A stretch of DNA of 64,000 nt, from contig NZ_JAHHZF010000004.1 of NCBI RefSeq assembly GCF_018729455.1, positions 1-64,000 of the forward strand, given 5' to 3'. The DNA is from Prosthecodimorpha staleyi. Lineage in GTDB: Bacteria > Pseudomonadota > Alphaproteobacteria > Rhizobiales > Ancalomicrobiaceae. The position numbers were made by a program, and so were the translations under genes. This document shows, one piece after another, positions 30,967 through 40,007 of the stretch; positions within the stretch are counted from its first letter, which is position 1; every line of letters begins with the position of its first letter. The notes under the pieces are model-generated. The model searched no databases. It had not been told where the DNA came from and was given only the letters and a program-made list of their open reading frames with translations.

Positions 30967-32463
30967 TCAATCGACGGGCGCCGGCCCCGTCCCGGCAAGA
31001 GCACCGACATGGTGCTCCAGGCAGGCGAGATGCGACGGCCGGCCGGCCAGAAAGATCTGCGCCCGCGATGCGGCGAGGGCGCGATCCTTTTCGGTGTCGA
31101 GCACGGCCAGGACGAAGGCCGCCATCGGCCTGCCGGCAGCCGCCGCAGCCTCCAGCCCGGTGCGCAGGTCCAGCCCTGCGGCATCGCCATGACCCTGGGT
31201 CGCGTCCCGGAGCACGGCCCGGAGATCCTTGGACGGGGCCACGACGGCCGCCTGCGCCAGGGCGGCATCGGCCGCCTCCGGATCGGCCTCGGCGTAGCAA
31301 TGCGCCGCCCGGACGATATGCAGATGGGCGTTGAAGGCGTCGTGGCGAAGCGCCAGGTCGATCAGGGCGAGCCGCTCGCCGGGCTCGAGTTTGGCCGCCG
31401 TCGAGATCCTGTCGAAACGCAGGGCGACGCGGCATGCAAAGGCCGTCTGGCGGCCAGATATCGCGACCTCGCGCGCCACCGCGTCGGCGGCGAGCCGCGT
31501 CCGGATCAGCGAAACGATCTCGTCCGGTTCGAGACCGCCGTTTGACGGGGCCAGTTGGACGGGCCCCGCCAGCGCGGCCGTCCCCGCAAAGGCACTCTGT
31601 CCGGCATGAAGGCGCTGCAGGCGCGTCATCAGGGTGATCTCGAAAATGGCCCGCTCCAATTTCGACATCGCCGCGAGTTCGACCATGTCGGCGATGGGCT
31701 TCGCCGCATGGCGCTTCGCCAGGTGGGCCATGAAGGCCCGATCTTCCCCGAACAGGATGACCGGGTGCCGGGCGGCCCGCTCCTGCGCCACGATCGCCTC
31801 GGCGACCGGATAGGAGATCGCCTTGGTGACCATGCGGGCATCCGTCCGGTAGTCGCCATAGATCACGTCGCCGGCCCGCAAATGCACCCCAACAGCTCTC
31901 GCGGGCAGCGGCAAGGCCGCCGCCTTGCGGCGCGCGGCCTCGAGCGCGGGGACGAAGGCGATGGAATCGAACGCCGCCCGGCAGAGCGCGCGGTATTCCT
32001 GGCCGGTCCAGAACTGCGGCATTTCATGCCCGATCGAGCGCCAATGCGCCCTCACCGCAACGACACCCTGCGGCGGCGGCTTGCCGCACTGGATCGCGTC
32101 CCGGACGGCGCCGAGTTCGGCGACCCCCGACAGGCCTTTCGGCGCGCCCGGACCGCGGTGCCGCTCCACGAAGGCAGGCGCGAAAATCTCCGAGACCGAC
32201 CCCATCGCATGGCTGGCCGGATCACCGGCCGTCATCGGCGGCCAATCCAGCTCGACCGTCCCACCGGTTCGCCGCGCCAGCGCCAGGGCATTGATCAGGC
32301 AGCTGAGGCGCGCGCCCAGGCCGTCGCGCTGATGGACCAGGAAGCGCCAGCCGGAGGTTCCCCCCTGCCCTTGCCATTCCAGCCATTTTGGCAGCGCACC
32401 TGAAGGCTTCGATCCGCCGGGCGCCGGCGCATTCCTGGAATTCTGCAATCCGACGCTGGTCAT
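30967..32463 (-). CDS. Fucosyltransferase-like (GT-B) protein with helical C-terminus
   Basis: This 498-residue protein has a GVHLRAGDVIYGD segment near residue 190, which matches the H-x-R-x-x-D nucleotide-sugar-binding motif of alpha-1,6 and O-fucosyltransferases (NodZ/FUT8 class). LVHQRDGLGARLSCLINAL near residue 42 is also typical of that fold's first loop. From about residue 330 the sequence becomes Ala/Leu-rich and helical, resembling degenerate TPR repeats. GGAG precedes the ATG at 32463. Acceptor and donor are unknown; surface glycan modification is inference. Confidence 0.55.
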   Translation of the reverse strand: MTSVGLQNSRNAPAPGGSKPSGALPKWLEWQGQGGTSGWRFLVHQRDGLGARLSCLINALALARRTGGTVELDWPPMTAGDPASHAMGSVSEIFAPAFVERHRGPGAPKGLSGVAELGAVRDAIQCGKPPPQGVVAVRAHWRSIGHEMPQFWTGQEYRALCRAAFDSIAFVPALEAARRKAAALPLPARAVGVHLRAGDVIYGDYRTDARMVTKAISYPVAEAIVAQERAARHPVILFGEDRAFMAHLAKRHAAKPIADMVELAAMSKLERAIFEITLMTRLQRLHAGQSAFAGTAALAGPVQLAPSNGGLEPDEIVSLIRTRLAADAVAREVAISGRQTAFACRVALRFDRISTAAKLEPGERLALIDLALRHDAFNAHLHIVRAAHCYAEADPEAADAALAQAAVVAPSKDLRAVLRDATQGHGDAAGLDLRTGLEAAAAAGRPMAAFVLAVLDTEKDRALAASRAQIFLAGRPSHLACLEHHVGALAGTGPAPVD

Positions 32464-32526
32464 CGCGCTCCGTGTCCGCCTTGGCGCACCGGGCGGAAGA
32501 CGGCCCCCGCCCGACCTCCGCCGGCA

Positions 32527-32925
32527 TCAGCCGACCTTGAAAACATCGTCCACAGGGACCTGCATGGCGGTCACCAGCCGATTGGTTTCGGCCGCCATGC
32601 CGATCACGGCGAAGAGTTCCATCAGTTCCTGATCGCTCACGCCCTTGGCCCGCGCCGCAGCGGTGTGGGAATGGATGCAGTATTCGCAGGATTGCGCGAC
32701 CGAGACCGCGATGTAGATCAGTTCCTTGACCTTCGGATCGAGCTGACCCGGGCCCATCACCGCCTTGAGGCTGTCCCAGGTGCGCTTCAGCAGGGCCGGA
32801 TCATTGGCGAGCGCACGCCAGAAATTGTTGATGAAATCGGTCTGGCGGGTGGCGCGGATGTCGTCGATCACCGCCCTGGCCTCAGGGGTCATCTGATCGT
32901 CGGCGAGCAGCGGCATGGTGGCCAT
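32527..32925 (-). CDS. AhpD-like carboxymuconolactone decarboxylase family protein
   Basis: This 132-residue protein has the redox motif SCEYCIHSHTAAARAKG (C-x-x-C-x3-H), the active site of AhpD-type alkylhydroperoxidase proteins. KVKELIYIAVSVAQ is the usual preceding helix. It probably acts as a small disulfide reductase in the cytoplasm. ATG 32925 follows AAGGAA. The frame stays open 53 codons upstream without family resemblance. It is upstream of the fucosyltransferase-like gene on the same strand. Confidence 0.88.
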   Translation of the reverse strand: MATMPLLADDQMTPEARAVIDDIRATRQTDFINNFWRALANDPALLKRTWDSLKAVMGPGQLDPKVKELIYIAVSVAQSCEYCIHSHTAAARAKGVSDQELMELFAVIGMAAETNRLVTAMQVPVDDVFKVG

Positions 32926-33206
32926 GGCAGGGGTTCCTTGCGAGCCCGCAAGGTCGCCGACGCCGCCGACGGGGTCAAGACGGCGCATGGCCCATCGCCG
33001 GCACTGGTGTTCGGGCCGGTAAAGCCGCGACGACTCACTCTCCGGACGCCGGCTCGCCTCTCGGGCGCCGACCGGCCCGCCCATGGCGGCGCGGCACGAC
33101 AGGACCGAGGCGAAGGCCGAAAGCCTTCAAGGCGTACCTCCCGGACCTTCGATCCGTCGCAATCCGCCGCGGGTCGGCGCGAGGCGCCGAACACCCTCTC
33201 CCGAGC

Positions 33207-33253
33207 CAGCGCGAGACGCTGATCTCCTTCTCCAGGTCAGCGCGAGACGCTGA
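33207..33253. repeat. 16-bp direct repeat at the end of the inhibitor-lipoprotein gene
   Basis: CAGCGCGAGACGCTGA occurs at 33207-33222 and again at 33238-33253, starts 31 bases apart. The second copy covers the last codons and stop of the AprI/Inh lipoprotein gene; the first lies just beyond the stop. It looks like a local tandem duplication of the gene's tail. Confidence 0.7.
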
Positions 33254-33803
33254 CCGGGAGCCGCTCGCTGGTCTGGCCCGAGAAACGCTCCGGTCCGGCG
33301 CCATAGAGCGTCGCCACGATGGAGCCGTCCGCTCCCTTCAAGGCAACCTGCTTGCCGCTCAAATCCCAGGCGGAGATCCGCTGCAACTGCGGCGAGGTGC
33401 AGCCGCGGGTGTTGGCGCGATAGCCGCCGGACCACGTGGTCAGCGTCATGAACAGCTGACAATTGTCGGTCCCCGAGGCGATCTTCCAGGCCCCGAGGAC
33501 TTCGGTGCGACCGATCGGCGGCGCCTTTTCGGGCGTAGGCGGCGGACCGGGATCGACGGCCGCCACGGCTCCGGGCGCGCCCGGCGGCGGCATGTCGCCG
33601 GCCATGCCGGGGCCCGGCTGTCCGGGAACCGGCGGCAGCGGCTGGAGCGAGCCCTGGGTGACCGGCTTGGTCGGTGCGGCGGGGAGAGGCTCGTATTGGG
33701 CGGCCGGCGCCGGCCCACCCATATCCGACATCCCCAATCGGCCACAGCCGGCCAGCATGGTGGTGGCGACCAGCGCCAGCACGGCCGCGTGGCGTCCCGT
33801 CAT
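33237..33803 (-). CDS. Outer-membrane lipoprotein with AprI/Inh protease-inhibitor domain (Omp19-like)
   Basis: This 188-residue protein has a lipobox TTMLAGC giving the lipidated cysteine near residue 20, then a Pro/Gly/Ala-rich linker (about 28-95). The C-terminal domain of about 95 residues matches the AprI/Inh inhibitor fold. It contains a probable disulfide pair in GTDNCQLFMTL and NTRGCTSPQL. In Brucella the related Omp19 inhibits host proteases. ATG 33803 is chosen as it opens the signal; an alternative ATG at 33824 adds 7 residues. Confidence 0.85.
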   Translation of the reverse strand: MTGRHAAVLALVATTMLAGCGRLGMSDMGGPAPAAQYEPLPAAPTKPVTQGSLQPLPPVPGQPGPGMAGDMPPPGAPGAVAAVDPGPPPTPEKAPPIGRTEVLGAWKIASGTDNCQLFMTLTTWSGGYRANTRGCTSPQLQRISAWDLSGKQVALKGADGSIVATLYGAGPERFSGQTSERLPVSVSR

Positions 33804-34302
33804 GTCTCTTGCTCCGATCCCCATCGCGACCGAACCGATTCGTCGCGTTGTCAGCAATACCGCATCCGGCCGCATCAGGGCGACCGGAAATCCGCCGCGG
33901 ACCGGCGTTCCGGCCGTGTCTGACCGCCGTTGATGGCTATTTTTCGATGCCCGACCGGATCCCGTACCGGGGATCGCCGATTCGGCGCCTTGTCCTCAGG
34001 ATTCGGCCGCCCGGGGGCCGGTCGCCACCGCACACCGGCCGGCACGGGGCCCCCGGCGGCGGCGAAACGTCCGTTGCGCAGATTCGTGATGGCAGCGATG
34101 CCAAGTGGGTCTGGATTTGCCATAGAGCCGCCCCATATTGCAGTGCAATATAGACCATGAGGGACGCCCTCCGCTGCCGGACCTGGCCGCGGACCGCCGC
34201 CGACCCGCCGCCGCAGAACCCGTACCGGGCCGGTGGACCAGACGGGTCGAATCCCAACCGGGCCACCCGGCCGTCGCAAGCCGGGCGCGCGAGGACATGA
34301 CA
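33804..34302. other. Divergent regulatory region between lipoprotein and GNAT genes
   Basis: This gap of about 500 bases lies between divergent genes and has no convincing coding frame. The middle is GC-rich. A relatively AT-rich patch at 34110-34160 holds a perfect 17-bp palindrome described separately. The promoters of the Inh lipoprotein and GNAT genes must lie here. Confidence 0.5.
34135..34151. promoter_or_regulatory. Operator-like perfect palindrome
   Basis: ATATTGCA-G-TGCAATAT is a perfect 8+1+8 inverted repeat in an otherwise GC-rich region, 151 bases before the first GNAT start. Its symmetry and AT content fit a dimeric repressor site, but no known regulator's consensus can be assigned. 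Confidence 0.55.
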
Positions 34303-34878
34303 ATGAAAACGAACACCGACGGGGGCACAGTGCGTAAGCTCTGGCTCGCCGACCGCGGCGCCTTTCGGGACCATCTTTTGCGTCTCGACCCGATCTCCCG
34401 CCACCAGCGCTTCGCGATGGGGGCGTCCGACGACTTCGTCATCCGCTATGCGGAGACGAGCTTCAACCTCGACACGCTGATTCACGGCTGGTTCGTGGAC
34501 GATCGACTGGTCGGCGCCGGCGAGTTGCGCGGCCTGCCGCAGAACACGAGGGAAGCCGAGGCCGCCTTCAGCGTCGAGGCCGACTGGCAGCTCAAGGGCG
34601 TCGGCTCAGCGCTGATGGAGAAGACGCTGCTCGCCGCCCGCAACCGGCGCATCCGGCGCGTCTACATGAACTGCCTCGCCTCGAACCGGCACATGCAGCG
34701 CCTCGCCCGGCGCTTCGGTGCGGAACTGGAGTTCGAATCCGGCGACGTCGTCGGCCTCGTCCTGCCGGACGGCCCGACCCCGGGCAGCTACTTCCGGGAG
34801 GCCGTCGCCGACGCCCACGGCTGGACCACCGCCATCTTCGACCTGCAGCGTCGCCTGGTGGCGCCGACACAGGCTTGA
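34303..34878 (+). CDS. GNAT family N-acetyltransferase (first of a tandem pair)
   Basis: This 191-residue GNAT-fold protein has the acetyl-CoA loop region EADWQLKGVGSALMEKTL (Q/R-x-x-G-x-G/A type) and the following helix. Substrate is unknown. I chose the ATG at 34303 because GAGG lies 8 bases before it; an ATG 6 bases upstream sits too close. Its N-terminal half (FRDHLLRLDPISRHQRFA) resembles that of the next gene (LDHMMRLDGPARAQRFA), so the two are paralogues. Confidence 0.82.
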   Translation: MKTNTDGGTVRKLWLADRGAFRDHLLRLDPISRHQRFAMGASDDFVIRYAETSFNLDTLIHGWFVDDRLVGAGELRGLPQNTREAEAAFSVEADWQLKGVGSALMEKTLLAARNRRIRRVYMNCLASNRHMQRLARRFGAELEFESGDVVGLVLPDGPTPGSYFREAVADAHGWTTAIFDLQRRLVAPTQA

Positions 34879-35115
34879 TCGGCGCCGTTTCGGGGTCCCA
34901 AGCCGCTGAGCGGCCTCGGCATTCCCGACGCGGTTAACGGATGGTTCACCCCTTTCGCCGAAATTGACTCGAAGGCGGGCGACCCGGCCCTCCTGCGTCG
35001 CACGGCCGGCGCGGGGACGGGGTCGCCGCCGGCCTCCGGCGCACGGTACGAGGCGGGCGAATGGTCTCGCGGGGCGTCGGCGAAGAGCCAGTTCGAGCAC
35101 GCGCGGGACCCGGAC

Positions 35116-35652
35116 ATGAGTGAAGACATCCTCGTACGGCTTCTCGGCGCCTCGGAACTCGAGGCCTATCTCGACCACATGATGCGCCTCGACGGACCGG
35201 CCCGCGCCCAGCGCTTCGCCGCCGGCGTCGACGATCACTTCATCCTGTCGCACTGCCTGCACATGATCGTCTCGCGGACCAGCCTGGTCGGCCTTTTCGT
35301 CGACGGCACCCTGCGCGGCGCGGCCGAGATCGAGGTCGACGACGACGGGGCGACCGGCGAACTGGTCATGGCGATCGAAAAGCCCTGGCGCGGCCGCGGG
35401 CTCGGCCGGCAACTCGCCGCCGAGGCGATCGCCGAGGCCCGCCGCCGCGGGGTCGGCGCGGTCCGCCTCGACATCGAGGGAACCGACGAGGCCATGCGCG
35501 CCATCGCGCTCGGCCACGGTTTCCGCTCGCAGGGCGGGCGGCGCACGGTGACCTACCAACTGACGCTCGACGGTCGCGGCCGCGAGGAAACCGGCGAAAC
35601 GCCCTCCTCGCGCTGGTGGAACCCTTTCCGCAGCACCGCCCGGACTGCGTAG
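35116..35652 (+). CDS. GNAT family N-acetyltransferase (second of a tandem pair)
   Basis: This 178-residue protein has the acetyl-CoA signature EKPWRGRGLGRQLAAEAI (R-G-x-G-x-G/A type) and a typical GHGFRSQG near the end of the fold. It shares the R/Q-R-F-A-x-G/x-D-D-x-F-I pattern of the previous gene. The two are separated by about 240 bases, so this copy may have its own promoter. Substrate unknown. Confidence 0.85.
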   Translation: MSEDILVRLLGASELEAYLDHMMRLDGPARAQRFAAGVDDHFILSHCLHMIVSRTSLVGLFVDGTLRGAAEIEVDDDGATGELVMAIEKPWRGRGLGRQLAAEAIAEARRRGVGAVRLDIEGTDEAMRAIALGHGFRSQGGRRTVTYQLTLDGRGREETGETPSSRWWNPFRSTARTA

Positions 35653-35766
35653 GCCGAGGCCCGCGGACCGGTCGGTCGCATCCTGCACGCGCATCAACGT
35701 TGGGTGACGGGCGATGGCCGCCCGGCTGCGGCCGGCAGCAGCCTGCGAACCCTCTCCAGGCGCCTG

Positions 35767-35799
35767 AAAAAATGCGACCGCCACCTTCCGGCGACGGCC
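35767..35799 (-). terminator. Rho-independent terminator of the sdh operon
   Basis: On the minus strand a 10-bp stem (arms at plus-strand 35776-35785 and 35790-35799, with a few G-U pairs) closes a GGAA tetraloop. It is followed by GCA and six T (plus-strand A 35767-35772). It starts about 40 bases after the sdhB stop. Confidence 0.85.
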
Positions 35800-35840
35800 G
35801 CAATCACAAACAACATCCCGGCAGCCCAGGCGAGGGCGGG

Positions 35841-36620
35841 TCAGACCCGCCGCTCGACCATCATCTTCTTGATCTCGGCGATCGCCTTGGCCGGGTTCAG
35901 GCCCTTCGGGCAGGTATTGGCGCAGTTCATGATCGTGTGGCAGCGGTACAGGCGGAACGGATCCTCGAGATTGTCGAGGCGCTCGCCGGTCGCCTCGTCC
36001 CGGCTGTCGATCAGCCAGCGATAGGCCTGCAGCAGCACCGCCGGTCCGAGATAGCGGTCGCCGTTCCACCAGTAGCTCGGGCAAGAGGTCGAGCACGAGG
36101 CGCACAGGATGCACTCGTAGAGACCGTCGAGCTTCTCGCGATCCTCGCGCGACTGCTTCCACTCGATCTGCGGCGTCGCCGACACCGTCTTCAGCCAGGG
36201 CTCGATGGAGCGGTGCTGGGCATAGAAATTGGTCAGATCCGGCACCAGATCCTTGATCACCGGCATATGCGGCAGCGGATAGATCTTGATGGCGCCCTTC
36301 ACCTCGTCCATGCCCTTGGTGCAGGCGAGCGTGTTGAGGCCGTCGATATTCATCGCGCAGGAGCCGCAGATGCCTTCGCGGCAGGAGCGGCGGAAGGTCA
36401 GCGTCGGGTCGATTTTGTTCTTGATATAGAGCAGACCGTCCAGGATCATCGGCCCGCAATCGTCGAGATCGACGAAGAAGGTGTCGATCTGCGGATTGCG
36501 CCCGTCATCCGGGTTCCAGCGATAGACCTGGTATTCCTTCAGCCGCGTCGCATTGGCCGGCTTGGGCCAGGTCTTGCCCAGCTGCATGCGGCTGTTCTTG
36601 GGCAGTGCAAGCTCGACCAT
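35841..36620 (-). CDS. sdhB: Succinate dehydrogenase iron-sulfur subunit
   Basis: SdhB (259 residues) carries electrons from FAD to ubiquinone in complex II. Ligands are all present. The [2Fe-2S] cysteines are C80, C85, C88 and C100 ([10 protein letters not shown]...LAC). The [4Fe-4S] and [3Fe-4S] cysteines are C170, C173, C176, C180, C227, C233 and C237 ([12 protein letters not shown] and [14 protein letters not shown]). It is the last gene of the operon, 16 bases after the DUF3052 gene, and is followed by a terminator. Confidence 0.98.
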   Translation of the reverse strand: MVELALPKNSRMQLGKTWPKPANATRLKEYQVYRWNPDDGRNPQIDTFFVDLDDCGPMILDGLLYIKNKIDPTLTFRRSCREGICGSCAMNIDGLNTLACTKGMDEVKGAIKIYPLPHMPVIKDLVPDLTNFYAQHRSIEPWLKTVSATPQIEWKQSREDREKLDGLYECILCASCSTSCPSYWWNGDRYLGPAVLLQAYRWLIDSRDEATGERLDNLEDPFRLYRCHTIMNCANTCPKGLNPAKAIAEIKKMMVERRV

Positions 36621-36636
36621 CGTGTCGTCCTTCGCC

Positions 36637-37089
36637 TCAACCGTCCTGCGCTCCGACCGTCCGGCGCAGATCCTTGCGGATCACGAGCTTCAAGCCCGAC
36701 CAGATCGCGTCGACCGCGCAAACCTTCACATCCACCAACCCCAAGGGCAGCCCCACGTCGCGGACCCCATCCTCGGTCACGTCCGTCGCCACCTTCGCGG
36801 CCTTCTTGGGCCAGGCGACCCAGATCATTCCGGCCGGCCTGATCGCCGCCATCATCCCCGCCAGGCCCGCCGCGAGATCGGCGCGCCGGGCGGTGAAGCC
36901 GAGGATCAGATCCAGCCGGGCCGGCGGGCCGAAACCCACCCACGCCTCCGTCCGGATCATGCCGGCAAAGGAGGCCGCCGCGGCGAGCGCCTCAAGTTCC
37001 GCAGGCAGGCCGACGAAGGCCACCTGCTGGCCGTCCGCAAGCCCGAGCTTGCGCGGCAGAGGCGTGCCCGAGTAGCCCGCCCCGGTCAC
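36637..37089 (-). CDS. DUF3052 family protein inside the sdh operon
   Basis: This 150-residue protein starts with the DUF3052 signature [17 protein letters not shown] and contains [15 protein letters not shown] and [20 protein letters not shown], seen as [14 protein letters not shown]. It has no membrane segment or cofactor motif. It starts at GTG 37089, one base after the sdhA stop, so it is tightly coupled to sdhA; sdhB follows 16 bases later. Function is unknown; a role in complex II expression or assembly is only suggested by position. Confidence 0.85.
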   Translation of the reverse strand: MTGAGYSGTPLPRKLGLADGQQVAFVGLPAELEALAAAASFAGMIRTEAWVGFGPPARLDLILGFTARRADLAAGLAGMMAAIRPAGMIWVAWPKKAAKVATDVTEDGVRDVGLPLGLVDVKVCAVDAIWSGLKLVIRKDLRRTVGAQDG

Positions 37090-37090
37090 A

Positions 37091-38920
37091 TCAGTAGACC
37101 CGCGCCTTCGGCTCGATATAGGCGATGTCGTTGGACATCGTGTAGGTGTGCACCGGGCGGTAGTCGAGCGTCACCTTGCGGGTGTCGTCGCTGGCCCAGG
37201 CCAGGGTGTGCTTCATCCAGTTGGCGTCGTCGCGGTCCGGGAAGTCCTCGCGGGCATGGGCACCGCGGCTTTCCTGGCGGTTGGCGGCGGACTCCATGGT
37301 CACGACGGCCTGGGAGATCAGGTTGTCGAATTCGAGCGTCTCGATCAGGTCGGAGTTCCAGACCATCGAACGGTCGGTGACCTTCACGTCGCCGATGCCG
37401 CTCCACACGTCGTGGATCAGCTTCTGGCCCTCGCTCAGCACGTCGCCGGTGCGGAACACCGCGCAGTTGGTCTGCATGACGCGCTGCATCTTGAGCCGCA
37501 GTTCGGCCGTCGGGGTGCCGCCCGAGGCGTAGCGGAAGCGGTCGAGCCGCGACAGCGCCAGGTCGCCCGCGCCCTTGGGCAGGTCGGGCTGGCGCTCGCC
37601 GCGCCGGATCGTCTCGGCGCAGCGCTGGCCGGCGGCGCGGCCGAACACAACGAGGTCGATCAGCGAGTTGGAGCCGAGGCGGTTGGCGCCGTGGACCGAG
37701 ACGCAGGCCGCCTCGCCGATCGCCAAGAGGCCCGGGACGATGCAATCCGGATCGCCGCCCTTCTTGGTCAGCACTTCGCCGTGATAGTTGGTCGGGATGC
37801 CGCCCATGTTGTAGTGGACGGTCGGCAAGACCGGGATCGGCTCTTTGGTCAGGTCGACGCCGGCGAAGATCTTCGCCGATTCCGTGATGCCCGGCAGGCG
37901 CTCGGCCAGGATCGCCGGATCCAGATGGCTCAAGTGCAGGTGGATGTGGTCCTTGTTCTTGCCGACGCCGCGACCCTCGCGGATTTCGATGGTCATGGCG
38001 CGGCTGACCACGTCGCGCGAGGCGAGGTCCTTGGCCGAGGGGGCATAGCGCTCCATGAAGCGCTCGCCCTCGGAATTGGTCAGGTAGCCGCCCTCGCCGC
38101 GGGCGCCCTCGGTGATCAGCACGCCGGCGCCGTAGATGCCGGTCGGATGGAACTGCACGAACTCCATGTCCTGAAGCGGCAGGCCGGCGCGCAGCACCAT
38201 CGCGTTGCCGTCGCCCGTGCAGGTATGGGCGGAGGTGCAGGAGAAATAGGTGCGGCCGTAGCCGCCGGTCGCCAGGATGGTCTTGGCGCAGCGGAAGCGG
38301 TGCAGCGTGCCGTCTTCCATGCACAGCGCGATCACGCCGCGGCAGGCGCCCTCGTCGTCCATGATCAGGTCGATGGCGAAATACTCGATGAAGAACTCGG
38401 CCGAGTAGCGCAGCGACTGTCCGTAGAGCGTGTGCAGGATGGCATGGCCGGTGCGGTCGGCGGCGGCGCAGGTGCGCTGGGCGCGGCCCTTGCCGAAATG
38501 GGTCGTCATGCCGCCGAAGGGCCGCTGGTAGATCTTGCCTTCCTCGGTGCGCGAGAAGGGCACGCCCCAATGCTCAAGCTCGTAGACCGCATCCGGCGCG
38601 TTGCGGCACAGATACTCGATCGCGTCCTGGTCGCCGAGCCAGTCGGAGCCCTTGACGGTGTCGTACATGTGCCAGCGCCAATCGTCCTCGCCCATATTGC
38701 CGAGCGAGGCCGAGATGCCGCCCTGGGCGGCGACGGTGTGCGAGCGGGTCGGGAAGACCTTGGTGATGCAGGCCGTCTTGAGACCGGCCTCGGAGCAGCC
38801 GGTCACGGCCCGGAGCCCCGCGCCGCCGGCCCCGACCACCACCACGTCGAAGGTGTGGTCGATGAACGGATAGGCGCCGTTGAGCGCGGAGGGGGCGGCG
38901 GTGGTCTTGGATTCGGCCAT
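37091..38920 (-). CDS. sdhA: Succinate dehydrogenase flavoprotein subunit
   Basis: SdhA (609 residues) oxidises succinate with covalently bound FAD. The N-terminal dinucleotide site is [13 protein letters not shown]. The flavinylation histidine is H61 in [10 protein letters not shown]. Catalytic-region motifs such as [18 protein letters not shown] and [10 protein letters not shown] are intact. It lies 19 bases after sdhD on the minus strand. Confidence 0.98.
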   Translation of the reverse strand: MAESKTTAAPSALNGAYPFIDHTFDVVVVGAGGAGLRAVTGCSEAGLKTACITKVFPTRSHTVAAQGGISASLGNMGEDDWRWHMYDTVKGSDWLGDQDAIEYLCRNAPDAVYELEHWGVPFSRTEEGKIYQRPFGGMTTHFGKGRAQRTCAAADRTGHAILHTLYGQSLRYSAEFFIEYFAIDLIMDDEGACRGVIALCMEDGTLHRFRCAKTILATGGYGRTYFSCTSAHTCTGDGNAMVLRAGLPLQDMEFVQFHPTGIYGAGVLITEGARGEGGYLTNSEGERFMERYAPSAKDLASRDVVSRAMTIEIREGRGVGKNKDHIHLHLSHLDPAILAERLPGITESAKIFAGVDLTKEPIPVLPTVHYNMGGIPTNYHGEVLTKKGGDPDCIVPGLLAIGEAACVSVHGANRLGSNSLIDLVVFGRAAGQRCAETIRRGERQPDLPKGAGDLALSRLDRFRYASGGTPTAELRLKMQRVMQTNCAVFRTGDVLSEGQKLIHDVWSGIGDVKVTDRSMVWNSDLIETLEFDNLISQAVVTMESAANRQESRGAHAREDFPDRDDANWMKHTLAWASDDTRKVTLDYRPVHTYTMSNDIAYIEPKARVY

Positions 38921-38939
38921 GGGTGCTGTGTCCGAGCGT

Positions 38940-39320
38940 TCAGATGCCGAAGGAGAGCTTCACGACGGCCCAGACGCACGCGATGGCCATCAGGGCGCAG
39001 AAGAAGGTGTTGGCGAGAACCAGCGCCGTCTTGGTCGGCTCGGTGTGGATATAGTCTTCGATGACCACCTGCATGCCGAGATGCATGTGGTGGATGCCGG
39101 CGAGGAGCGTGGCGAGCAGCGCGATGGCGACCAGCGGATGGCCGAGCAGCGCGACAGCGTCGGCATGGCTGCGGCCGGGGATCGCGATCACCACGCCGAC
39201 CACGATCAGGGTCAGCGGGACGAGCGCCACCGAGGTGACGCGCTTCTGCCAGAAGTGATGGGTGCCGTCATGGGCGGAGCCGAGACCGCGGACGCGGCCG
39301 AGCGGGGTGCGCATCGACAT
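38940..39320 (-). CDS. sdhD: Succinate dehydrogenase membrane anchor subunit
   Basis: SdhD (126 residues) has three transmembrane helices. The probable heme ligand is H78 in [17 protein letters not shown], matching the H-x3-G-M-x-Q-V pattern of this subunit. ATG 39320 follows AGGAG by 8 bases. It anchors SdhAB and forms part of the quinone site with SdhC, whose gene ends 11 bases upstream. Confidence 0.93.
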   Translation of the reverse strand: MSMRTPLGRVRGLGSAHDGTHHFWQKRVTSVALVPLTLIVVGVVIAIPGRSHADAVALLGHPLVAIALLATLLAGIHHMHLGMQVVIEDYIHTEPTKTALVLANTFFCALMAIACVWAVVKLSFGI

Positions 39321-39331
39321 CGGAGATCTCC

Positions 39332-39739
39332 TCAACGGACCACGAGGGCGACGATCCAGGTCAGGACCGTCAGGGCGGCCGACCCGATCAGCGTGAACTT
39401 GGCCATCGCCATGCGGCTGTGCAGCTCGAAGCCCTTGCCGGTGTCCCAGATCAGGTGGCGGATGCCGCCGAGCGTGTGGTGCCAGAGCGCGAAGGTGAAG
39501 CCGAACAGGACCACGAGGCCGAGGAAGGAGCCGAAGAACCACTGCACGGTATCGTAGCTCGCCTTGCCGGACGCGGCAGCGACCAGCCAGATCGCGACCA
39601 CGAGCGTGCCGCCATAGAGCGCCGCACCGGTGATGCGATGGGCGATCGACATCGCCATCGTCCAGGAGAACCGGTAGATCTGCAGGTGCGGCGAGAGCGG
39701 GCGCGCCGGTCCGCTCACTTTGCTTTCCGTGGTCGACAT
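39332..39739 (-). CDS. sdhC: Succinate dehydrogenase cytochrome b556 subunit
   Basis: SdhC (135 residues) has three transmembrane helices. It carries the quinone-site motif MSIAHRITGAALYGG and the heme ligand H88 in WHHTLGGIRHLIWDTG. ATG 39739 is preferred; a GTG two codons upstream is also possible. It is the first gene of the sdhC-sdhD-sdhA-DUF3052-sdhB operon. Confidence 0.94.
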   Translation of the reverse strand: MSTTESKVSGPARPLSPHLQIYRFSWTMAMSIAHRITGAALYGGTLVVAIWLVAAASGKASYDTVQWFFGSFLGLVVLFGFTFALWHHTLGGIRHLIWDTGKGFELHSRMAMAKFTLIGSAALTVLTWIVALVVR

Positions 39740-39866
39740 CGGCACTGGTCCGTCCGTTGAAGGCGGTCGTCGTTGAAGCGAACTCGTGCGGGCGATCCGA
39801 AACGAGAGCGGCGTCGGGGTCTCCCGACACGCCTCGTTCTGCAGGCCCCCCGCCCGACGGGTCTAG

Positions 39867-39896
39867 GTTCTAATCCCTTTTGCTGCTCTGCGTCAA
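39867..39896 (-). promoter_or_regulatory. Probable sigma-70-type promoter of sdhCDAB
   Basis: On the minus strand, TTGACG (39896-39891) and TAGAAC (39872-39867) are separated by 18 bases. That would give a 5' leader of about 120 bases before sdhC. The assignment rests on box similarity and position only. Confidence 0.45.
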
Positions 39897-39913
39897 AACG
39901 TCCAAAGGGATTA
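39871..39913. repeat. Inverted repeat overlapping the sdh promoter
   Basis: TAATCCCTTT (39871-39880) and AAAGGGATTA (39904-39913) are a perfect 10-bp inverted repeat with a 23-base spacer that contains the proposed -35 box. One arm touches the proposed -10 box, so binding here could block or bend the promoter. Confidence 0.6.
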
Positions 39914-40007
39914 CGTCGCAATCCATCCTCCGGACGGCCTGCAGCGGGAAAAAATGCTCCGCCATTGCTATCCTGGCATGCCATATACCTGAAAAACCTC
40001 GCACCGA

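Noticed and set aside
37148-39064. 638-codon plus-strand frame opposite sdhA
   Set aside because: sdhA is unambiguous, and the plus-strand product is Gly/Asp/His-rich noise.
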